Positions 54,868 to 63,442 of a stretch of DNA of 64,000 bases are shown here, in pieces. Position 1 is the first letter of the stretch; every line of letters begins with the position of its first letter. A program made the position numbers and the translations under genes. The DNA is from Zygnema cylindricum (lineage: Eukaryota > Streptophyta > Zygnematophyceae > Zygnematales > Zygnemataceae): the NCBI GenBank assembly GCA_037447655.1, contig JBBHKE010000847.1, positions 62,001 through 126,000 of the forward strand. The letters run 5' to 3'. The notes below the pieces were generated by a model, which saw nothing but the letters and a program-made list of their open reading frames with translations, ran no database searches and was not told where the DNA came from.

Positions 54868-56427
54868 CTCTAATGAGGAGTGGGTGGAATATGCATGGGA
54901 CTTGTAGATTGGACCGCCGTGTATGCGGGAATAGACCAGGACATATGGCTAGGGTTAAGGAAATCGTAGATAGAGATCTTCGGGACTGGTGGAATTGGAG
55001 AAGGAAAGAGGAAAAATTGAAATGTGGTCCCTTGGAGAGTGAGACGAAAAGATTTTCTTAGTGATGCATTCCCCCCCCCCACAGCTACTTGAGACGGATG
55101 TACCTAAGAGTGGCGACCTGCTGCAATCTAAAACAAAAGAAAAAGACCGAGGGTCCATGACACGACCTAATAATGTGCATCTTTGACGTTCTGTAAGACT
55201 AGGAGCGGCTATAAAGCCAGGAATGAAATGCATGAGGTGTTCTCATTCCGTAGAGGTAGGCTCTTCGAGCTCACCGGTATTAATGTTTCGGAGCATGCCA
55301 GGACCGTCATTAGATTATGCATGTGAATGTGGGTAAGAAACTAAGGTAGGAAGCACCTTGAGAGGTTTACCCAGGACACTGAAATTAGGGGGATAGTCAT
55401 TTTGAATGCAAGGCTGCACTTTATGGAAAGGAAGGAGGGTAGCGTGAATGTCTGTAGGAGGAGGACAAACTAACAAGTTGGCCTCACGGAGTCTACCCAT
55501 ATCGATAAGGTTCGTCCATTTGGAGAGAACCTGGTGTGCTAGTGAACCATGGCAAGTTGCTTCAATAATAAGAGGCAGACGAATTAATTGTTCGATCCGT
55601 TGATAATCAGCCAAAACTGTAGGGCTTGGATCATTATAGGCTGCGACATTTTCCAAGATATACCCCATAAGATGATCTAAAGTTTGTAGAATATGCAGGA
55701 TGCGAACCAATTCAAAAAAAAAATTGGTGCGGGGATCGGCTAATCCGAGACCTTTCCCAACCCGGGACATTCCCTGGCACTCCAATCCGCCAAGAACTAG
55801 ATTGATTCGACTAATCTCTAGTAAGTGATGGTTGCCCACAACCCGAATGTCTTGTGGGAGGGCAGTATGCATATGCTCATATGCAAATTATGGTAACAAA
55901 TGCGGGTATTTGGAATGTAACTGATTACAATGATGTAATTGTGCTTTCCGTGCTAACGGATCAATCTCAACCGAATAATACAATCGGATTAATAATCCAT
56001 TCTGCAAACAAACAAGGAGGGAAGTGCCCATTCTAACGAAGAGGTCCAAAATCACCATTCCATTTGTATGAGGTTTCAATTGGACCGGATTCCAATTAAT
56101 GGGAAGAAACCCAGAAGAGTCTGTAGGGACTGGGATTGTAGGAGAGACCGGAGAAAGTGGAATTGACAAGGTTTAGTTATAGAGTCGATCAAATTTCCTC
56201 GTATCTATAAGAAAACCAGGGTCACTTAAAATTTCTGGTAAGTAACAACTATTGGGGAGAATTTCTTCAGCTGACAATGAATGAAACATTTTGGCCCCCA
56301 CCAAATTCCCTGAAAATGCATGTATGGATGTGGCCGAATTCGCCATAACACGCATGGGCTTCCTAGCGGAAATTAGCGGAATACAGATTTTGCGTTCCGG
56401 GAAGTTAGTGGGCCTAAAAGAAAATGT
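54868..56427 (-). pseudogene. Element 2 DNA methyltransferase, inactivated
   Basis: All pieces (56173-56355, 55888-56169, 55315-55872, 54955-55233) are in one frame with the protease, interrupted only by nonsense codons. Motif I reads DLFVRMG (element 3: DLFVGIG), losing a SAM-contacting Gly. Motif IV is LECQG, with Glu in place of the near-invariant Pro; motif VI GYILENV is kept; motif VIII reads AHQVLSKW; motif X QRCTLLGRVMD is present near 55165-55200. A run of ten G (minus strand, 55071-55080) follows, after which the RT-side frame is different. Dead as an enzyme; C5-methyltransferase identity is secure from motif order. Confidence 0.88.
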
Positions 56428-56955
56428 CTAATCATGCATGTCAACTCTACCCCCTACACAAAATATAACGTCATGTCCCACTAGGCATTCATAGTTACTA
56501 CACTTAGTGACCAAAGCGTGAACCGAGATCTCATCAAATTCTGTGGCCGTTCCGTTTTGGAACCTGAAAACGAGCGGTTCCTTAGTGATTTTTAGGACTG
56601 GCTCGGTTGTACCCGCTGATGTTAACAAGCGGGTAGAAGTGGTCTGAAGCTTGTCCGGAGTTAGACCAAGCTTGAGTGCAAAGCTAGAGCCCAATATCAC
56701 CGGCTTTGCACCCGTATCCATAAGAGGCAGGGAAGGGGCTATACCACTTATCAACAATGCACCCTTGTCGTTATCCAAAAAACTGATGTGAGGATTGAGG
56801 GAATTTCGCTCCCCTATGGAAATAGGCTGAATAGTAGCAAGATTTATGTGCAGCTGAAGTGCTTGTAACGCGACAGTTGCACCTGAGCTATCAGAGGTAA
56901 AGGAGATAGGGGAGATTTTTGGTGAGTCGGAAATCATAGTGGATAGAATGCACAA
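56428..56955 (-). CDS. Element 2 aspartic protease
   Basis: 175-residue ORF with retropepsin active site LMDTGAKPVILG (Asp80) and a C-terminal LVGHDVIF that corresponds to the second-loop hydrophobic-Gly signature. Ends at TAG where element 3 has CAG, after which the same frame continues into the DNMT linker. Intact active site in a dead element. Confidence 0.85.
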   Translation of the reverse strand: MCILSTMISDSPKISPISFTSDSSGATVALQALQLHINLATIQPISIGERNSLNPHISFLDNDKGALLISGIAPSLPLMDTGAKPVILGSSFALKLGLTPDKLQTTSTRLLTSAGTTEPVLKITKEPLVFRFQNGTATEFDEISVHALVTKCSNYECLVGHDVIFCVGGRVDMHD

Positions 56956-57440
56956 ACATTCTTTTACGCGGTGTGCCTCGTGTATAGTTCGGTTTCGGGC
57001 AAGGGAGAAGGTTCTTTAGTGAATGACAAATGGAAGCGTTTGTTAGGAGTTTTACCGTCACGGCTGTGATCGGTGGAACCTTTGTCGAATGTAGCCTCTC
57101 GTTGTTGGATGGTGGAATCGCGTAAGATTCGACCTGCCAACGTGGGCATGTGTACAACAGTGCGAGCCATGCCTGTAAACTGTGGTTTCATTTGAGTGAT
57201 GAAGGCTGCCAATTGTTCCTTCAGCATAGCCGCCCTTTGCTCTTACATTTCTAAACTCTCTCTGCCTCTTAGAGATACCCTAGGTGGTGTGGTGTCCTTT
57301 TCCGGTTCTTTAACCGGTTAAACCAGTTTTGCGGATCGAGCGGGAATGCCACCATTCTTAATTTAGATCTATGTAAATTCGGGATCTTTATATGACAAAG
57401 TTGGACGCAATTATGCGGTTTGCTTGCAATGTGTATAGTA
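56956..57440 (-). pseudogene. Element 2 gag C-terminus with degraded zinc knuckle
   Basis: 56964-57227 matches element 3's segment QFTGMARTVVHMPTLAG, and 57269-57440 retains a damaged knuckle (SKPHNCVQLCHIK against CKQTGHYVQRCHIK in element 3). The rest of gag is missing; sequence beyond about 57440 belongs to a + strand fragment. Confidence 0.7.
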
Positions 57441-58664
57441 TTTTGTCTGGGCATATTAATAATGTCAAACCCCGCCTTGCCACGTTTACTCACACCAGAA
57501 CAGCAAACCCGGTTACGACATTATGAGATCCCTCGATTAAGATTTCAAAATGGTGCAAAATCTGATTTCGCGAAATCGCTCTACGCATTGGTCACCAAAT
57601 GTAGTGATACTGAGTGTTTAGTGAAGCCCGATGTGATTTTAGAGTGGGGCGTTGACATATCGATAATTTCCTGTATTTATCCAATTATCCGGAGAAGAAA
57701 TTTGTCTCCGTAATTCAACCACGACAACCAATACATATTACTCCATATTAATTGTCCATGCTATTCATAAATTTGGGTTTGATTTTCATTCTCACAGCGG
57801 AGAAGTGCGCTCCGTGGGTCCGTTTTGCTAAGTACTACGTTAATCCGGGTTTGTGTGATTCTCGCGAGTTTGATTGCATTTACAAACACTTGATTCTTTA
57901 TAGAGTTCCCTCGCCGTTTCGTTTGATGGATCATGACTTTTTTATTAGTCATTTTAATATTTACAAAATATATTACCTCTCTACTTCGCAAGCCCGATTA
58001 CTTATCAACCTCTTTGCTTATGGACATTATTCTTCTTCAGCAGAGCATCAGTGCAATCTTTACCTGGGACAATATGATATCATTTCCCAATCGGCTGTTC
58101 ACGTAAACAACCTTACCTGGGATATTGGGACGATGGGCGATCAGCGCTTTTCGATGTGGAACTAATGGGTCTTCTCTTTAGGTTGGGGTGTCGCGAGAAA
58201 TGCGAGCAATCAAGGTCTGGATTTGTCAATGAACTAAAATTATTCTTTGAATTACTTGTTATCATGCATTTTGCAATCATTAGATGGGTGTTGGGATATA
58301 TTTAAGCATTGCGACCTATGATCCTCACCAATGTTATAATTCTGGCGGACAAAACATTGGTGGTCCTCCGCGTTCGTGATGGCACGAGTCGGCCCGTAGG
58401 ACGTGGGAGGGATAAAGAAAGAGCTAAAATTATGTTAAGTTGGTTGGATGTGGTTTGGTGTGGCGGGCGGTAGTCAGACTGCGTTATAGGCCGGTATAGG
58501 TTAAGCAGATTCACAGAACTTTGGTCCTATGGATCAGCGCTTTAAGCACTTTGACATGTTATTGGTGATGGGATACAATCGATGATCGGTTTACTGAAGA
58601 TGCAATATCTTGATAAACCCTCGTGCCTCTTTTAGCGACACCGGACTGCCCCTCGAAACCATTA
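57441..58664 (+). pseudogene. DNMT element 4: diverged protease-DNMT fragment on the + strand
   Basis: ORF 57420-57713 contains RLRFQNGAKSDFAKSLYALV and TKCSDTECLV, matching the protease C-terminus of elements 2 and 3 (VFRFQNGTAT, TKCSNYECLVGHDVI). ORF 57752-58165 matches the linker (LCDSREFDCIYK against IDTREFDRIYN) and a worn motif I (RLLINLF). In another frame at about 58239-58310, KLFFELLVIMHF and LGYI parallel KLFFELVRILHF and MGYI of the DNMT. Motif IV is unrecognisable beyond a Cys. Much older or faster-evolving than its neighbours, and in opposite orientation. Confidence 0.65.
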
Positions 58665-59923
58665 TGTAGAAATCGATGGTTGTTTTATTATTTTCTAGGT
58701 CTAAATTGGAATATAGAAAAGAAGTCGAGGCAGTGTGCCTCTAACTTCTCTCTCCAAACTCCCGCACTTGTTGCAGTCACAGAGAAGTTGGAGAGGAAGC
58801 TAAATCCATGGCTACCTAGGCTATCCAGAGGTTTACAGAATGATATTTTATGTTCTATCTTTTTTGGGTCCTGCAGTTCTCATACTTGTCGTAGTCACTG
58901 AGAATTCACAGGCAGCCATGTCTGCCTTAGACAGATGAGGAGATAGGCAGAAGATTAGGCTCCTGCAAAAACAATGTTGCCACAGACAGTATTTGATCCT
59001 GCAACCTCCGGACACCAGCCGTACGAACTAGGCGCCCGCCTTATCCGTCAGGTCTTAATGAATCGTTGCATGAGCCGTACTCGATGGCATATTCCATTTA
59101 ACATCCTACGAAACGAAACGCAACAGGGAATGTGTGGTACTGCACGAAATGCAGTAGCGCACGAAATTAATGAAACAAACATTTAATTTCGACAGACGAA
59201 GTTAAATGTCGCGATCGACGGTTCGCAAAGCGAGAACGAATTTCAAACGATCAACACGGAATGTTGACCGTCGAAATTCAACGGTCAACACGGAACTTTG
59301 ACCGGTGAAATTCAACGGTCAACATTTATTCGGCGCGCCGTCAGATTTAACGGCTGAAATCGATCGCCGTAAAAAGAACGGACGGCACGCATGAGTGCCG
59401 GTATGCCGGAACTACTATCTAGGAGCAATTTGGCAAAAAAGGAGGAAATGACACGTGGCATCATCCTATTGGATGCCGAAAGAGGAAAGGGACAGAATGA
59501 CGTTGACCTATTTGACACGTGGCAGACCGGGAGTGGTGCCGAATATATCCGTACATAAAGTACGACGGCTTCTGTACTTTATATGTACGATAGTTAGGGT
59601 ACTCTATTTTGATTGGTTTAGAATAGCTATTAGGAGTAATTCAAGACTTAGAAAAATATTGAAAAGTCCTCTCTCTCTCACAGGCCATCTGTACAAATAT
59701 GCTGTCTTTGAACAGCCATAACTCAATGCTCAGGTGAGCAAATTCAGTGATTCTTTTTGCAGCGGACTCAGGGGAGTCCACGCTACACAGGGGTGTAGTC
59801 AGTCAGAGTTTTTGCGTCTTAGGGTGGGACTTATTCATTGTCAAAGTCAAAAGTACATATACTATCCTAGAGGCTTCACATAAGCTGGACATTCTGTGTA
59901 CCAATGGAGGTCACAGAATTACA
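58665..59923 (+). repeat. Copia K 5' LTR (1259 bp)
   Basis: TGTAGAAATCGATGG start, ATTACA end. Contains 34-35 bp tandem repeats (59239-59325), an antisense tRNA-like module (B-like 58985-58999, A-like 59037-59049), small hairpins TGCTCAGGTGAGCA (59727-59740), GGACTCAGGGGAGTCC (59764-59779) and CTACACAGGGGTGTAG (59783-59798), and a perfect terminal hairpin ATTCTGTG (59891-59898)/CACAGAAT (59912-59919) with ATG at 59904-59906. Confidence 0.9.
59239..59325. repeat. 34-35 bp tandem repeat in the copia K LTR
   Basis: About two and a half units starting at 59239, 59274 and 59308, each with an AATTCAACGGTCAACA-like core and TTGACCG counterpart, so each unit is also partly self-complementary. Accounts for part of the extra length of this LTR. 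Confidence 0.75.
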
Positions 59924-60170
59924 GGTTATGGGCCCACCCTCTAGGGTGCCCATTTTTAATGGAACAGGGTTCATTTATTGGGAAACCATGATGAGGGGTG
60001 CAATGTTTGAAAAACGGCTATGGGGCATTGTGAGTGGTCGTGTGGGTCGGCCATCCGCTAAATTGGGAGTTCCACGAGGGTTTGGAGGATCTCGGTTCAC
60101 TGGGGGATCTGCAGGGGCAGAGGGGGTGGAGGATGTTGCAGAAAGCACCATGTCAGACAAAGGGAAGGAG
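59904..60170 (+). CDS. Copia K Gag N-terminus, cut by an assembly gap
   Basis: Starts at the ATG in the LTR hairpin loop: MEVTELQVMGPPSRVP, then FNGTGFIYWETMMRGAMFE and LWGIVSGRVG, a Gly/Ser-rich stretch and an acidic SDKGKE end at the Ns (60171-60180). The LTR boundary (59923) and primer-binding site (59924-59936, GGTTATGGGCCCA) are inside the reading frame. The sequence beyond the gap is not the continuation. Confidence 0.8.
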
Positions 60171-60180
60171 NNNNNNNNNN

Positions 60181-60411
60181 GGCCGTATTTTAACGGAAAA
60201 CCCCATCGCTGCCGGCTACCCTTACCCGGCATAACGGTAAGCCTGACTTTTTACGAAGCCGTCATAAAGTTACCTGAAACAAAAACCTCCAACATTCAAA
60301 CGATCTACAATGTAGCTACTGGAGTAGTAACGGAGAAGATGATAGCTTCTCGTACGACGAGTGTAGCTTACGCATAACTGACTTAATTTTTTCCAGCCTA
60401 ATTTTACAGTA
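60181..60411. other. Unidentified sequence between gap and element 3
   Basis: No gene recognised. It adjoins the Ns on one side and replaces the expected RT thumb of element 3 on the other (similarity stops after EAISRPT). ORFs crossing it are chimeric. Confidence 0.4.
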
Positions 60412-61315
60412 GGTCTACTGATTGCCTCTACCTTTGCTTCGAGAGGAGTGATCCCCTCAGCCGAGATAAAATGGCCGAGGTAAGGCACTCCCTCGGCTCC
60501 AAAGGTGCATTTCGCTGGATGACATTTTAATCCGACCTTTTTTAATTCAGTCAATACGCATTCGATGTGAGCAGCATGCTCTTCGATAGTAGAAGAGGCA
60601 ATGATGAGGTCATCGATGTAACATCTAGCAAACTTACAACCTCCAAAAACAAAGTCCATTGAAATACTGCCGAAGCATTTTTCAGTCCGAATGGCAATAC
60701 GGCCCATTCCCATCGGCCGTCGCTACCCCAAAAGGCAATTTTATGCCGGTATTTTTCCTCTATCTCAATTTGATTGAATCCCTGACGGAGGTCAAGGATA
60801 CTTAAATAATTTGCTCCGCCTACGTGATCAAATATTTCTTCGCGAAGAGGCATGGGATGACAATCTTAAACCGTTCTACCATTTAGTTCACGATAGTCAC
60901 CACACATTCGACGTTCAGTAAAATTACCCTCGGAATCCTTTTTCCGAGGCATGACAGTGGGAGCTGCAAATATGGAGTCTGGCCAATAGATTAGGCCGGC
61001 TTCCTCTAGTTCACTACATCGTTTGTCTACCATTTCCCATTCAGTTTCAAACAAACGATGTTTCATTTTAAATATTGGGCGATCATCTTCGAGATCTATC
61101 GACATCTTATAAGCGGTGTGACGACCCAAATCGTTCATAGAAAAGGCAAAGGCATCGACATTTCGTAAAACTACATAATTCAGTAACTCTTATTCTGCCT
61201 TTGTTAGATTGGTGCCAAATTTCCATTTAGCAGCATCGGGATTTTCGGTTGTCATAGCTTCTATGGCTTGTGCAAAGGCCAACTGCTCATCTGCGATAAG
61301 CGTTTGACCTAACTC
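60412..61315 (-). pseudogene. Element 3 reverse transcriptase
   Basis: Pre-RT (FGTNLTKAE, stop at about 61190), fingers 60866-61138 (MSIDLEDDRPIFKMKHRLF, FTERRMCGDYRELN), palm 60551-60853 (NYLSILDLRQGFNQIEI, LPFGLKNASAVFQ) and, after a deletion, YIDDLIIASSTIEEHAAH in 60270-60713 with PYLGHFISAEGITPLEAKVE. Frameshift at FQ-WTLF and a stop after NGRTV. Confidence 0.88.
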
Positions 61316-61571
61316 GTAAGCTACAGGTGTTTGTTTAAGGGTATTAACCGAATGATTCCAACTGCGTGTTGGAAAGTAGCACTCCAATGAGGAGTGGGTG
61401 GAATATGCATGGGACTTGTAGACTGGACAGCCGTGTATGCGGGAATAGACAAAGACATATCGCCAGGATTGAGGAAATCGTAGATAGAGATTTTCGGAAC
61501 TGGTTGAATTGGAGAATGAAAGAGGAAAAAATGAAATGTGGTCCTTTGGAGAGTGGGACGGAAAGATTTTT

Positions 61572-63060
61572 TTAGTGATGCATCCCCCCCCCCCCAGCTG
61601 GTTGAGACGGATGTGCCTGAGAGTGGCGACCAATTGCAAACCCAAGACCTAGAACAAAAGACAAAGACAGAGGGTCCATGACACGACCTAATAAAGTGCA
61701 CCTTTGACGTTTTGTAAGACCAAGAGCGGATGTAGTGCTAGGAATGAAAGGCATGAGGTGTTCGTTCCGTAGAGGTAGGCTCTTCGAGCTCACCGGTATG
61801 AATGTTTTGGAGCATGCTAGGACCGTCATGAGAGAATGCATGTGAATGTGGGTAAGAAACTAAGGTAGGAAGCGCTTTGAGAGGTTGACCTAGGACATTG
61901 ACAGTGAAATTAGGGGGACAGTCCTTTTGAATGCAAGGTTGCACTTTATGGAAAGGAAGAAGGGCATCCTGAATGTCTGTAGGAGGAGGAGGAACTAACA
62001 AGTTGGCCTCACGGATTCTACCAATATCGATCAGGTTCGTCCATTTGGAGCGAACCCCGTGTGCAAGTGAACCATGGCGAGCCGCGTCAATAAAAAGAGG
62101 CGGACCAATTAATTGTTCAATCCGGTGATAATCAGCCAAGACTGTAGGTCTTGGATCATTATAGGCTGCGACATTTTCCAAGATATACCCCATAGGATGA
62201 TCTAAAGTTTGTGGAAAATGCAGGATGCGAACCAATTCAAAAAATAATTTGGTGCGGGGGTTGGTTAATCCGAGACCTTTCTCGGCCCGAAACATTCCTT
62301 GGCACTCCCATCCGCCAAAAACTAGATCGATTTGACCAATCTCTAGTAAGTGATGGTTGCCAACAATCCGAATGTCTTCTGGGAGAGCAGTATGCATATG
62401 CTCGTATGCAGATTTTGGTAACAAATGCATGTATTGGGAATGCAACAGATTACAATGATGTAATTGTGCTTTCCGTGCTAACGGATCAATCTCAACCGAA
62501 TAATAAAATCTGATTAATAATCCATTCTGCAAACATGCCAGGAGGGAAGTGCCTATTCCAACGAAGAGGTCCAAAATCACCAATCGATTTGGATGAGGTT
62601 TCAATAGGACCGGATTCCAATTAATTGGAAGAAACCCAGAAGAGTTTGTAGGGACTGGGATTGGAGGAGAGACCGGAGAAAGTGGAATTGACAAGGTTTG
62701 GTTATAGATTCGGTCAAATTCCCTCGTATCTATAAAAAAACCTAGGTCACTGAGAATTTCTGGTAAGTAAAAACTATCGGGCAGAATTTCTTCTGCTGAC
62801 AATGAATGAAATATTTCAGATCCCACTGAATTCCTTGAAAATGCAGGTATGGATGTGGCCGAATTTGCCATAACAGGCATGGGCTTCCTAACGGAAATTA
62901 GCGGAATGCAGATTTTGCGTTCTGAGAAGTTAGAGGGCCTATAAGAAAATGTCTGATCATGCATATCAACTCCACCCCCTACACAAAATATAACGTCATG
63001 TCCCACTAGGCATTCATAGTCACTACATTTAGTGACAAGCCTGAACCGAGATCTCAGCAA
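61572..63060 (-). CDS. Element 3 protease tail, linker and DNA methyltransferase
   Basis: The 440-residue ORF (61738-63060) begins in the protease end (LVGHDVIF), runs through a 130-residue linker, then a C5-methyltransferase: motif I DLFVGIG (164-170), SVEIDP (188-193), motif IV GWECQG with catalytic Cys253 preceded by Glu instead of Pro, motif VI ENV (295-297), motif VIII-like AHGVRSKW (333-340). A one-base deletion after TSTER shifts motif X (KRQRCTLLGRVMD) into 61572-61841. Ends near a run of twelve G (minus strand, 61584-61595). Apart from that indel the domain is open and is the best-preserved DNMT of this subfamily. Proves a protease-DNMT fusion without a stop. Confidence 0.9.
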
Positions 63061-63442
63061 AGTATGTGGCTGTTCCGTTCTGGAACCTGAAAACGAGAGG
63101 TTTCTTAGTGATTCCTAAGACTGGCTCGGATGTACCCGCTGATGTTAACAAGCGAGTAGAAGTGGTTTGAAGTTTGTCTGGAGTTAGACCAAGCTTGAGT
63201 GCAAAGCTAGAGCCCAATATCACCGGCTTTGCACACGTATCCATGAGAGGCAAGGAAGGGGCTATACCATTGATCAACAATGCACCCTTCCCGTTATCCA
63301 AAAAATTGATGTGAGGATCGAGGGAATTTCGCTCCTCTATGGAAATAGGCTGAATAGCAGCAAGATTTCTGTGCAGCTGAAGTGCTTGTAACGCGGCAGC
63401 TGCAGCTGAGCTTTCGGAGATAGAGGGGATTTTTGGTGTCAA
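63029..63442 (-). pseudogene. Element 3 aspartic protease with mutated active site
   Basis: 137-residue ORF aligned to element 2's protease; active site reads MDTCAKPVILG, the Gly of DTGA replaced by Cys (position 70), which should disable it. A small deletion near 63045 shifts the last part into the DNMT frame. Confidence 0.85.

Larger units (their letters stand above)
53555..57440 (-). mobile_element. DNMT-bearing Ty3/gypsy element 2, both ends missing
   Basis: Order on the minus strand: gag tail with zinc-knuckle remnant, protease, linker, DNMT, RT, start of RNase H. Cut on the downstream side by copia J at 53555. About 53555-56955 can be aligned block by block with element 3, showing two copies of one subfamily in the same orientation 7 kb apart. 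Confidence 0.9.

Noticed and set aside
57752-58165. 137-codon + strand ORF as a novel host protein
   Set aside because: Segment DSREFDCIYK and flanking matches identify it as diverged linker/DNMT of element 4.
60181-60377. Continuation of copia K Gag across the N gap
   Set aside because: Sequence after the Ns has no gag similarity; the ORF spans the gap only because Ns were translated.
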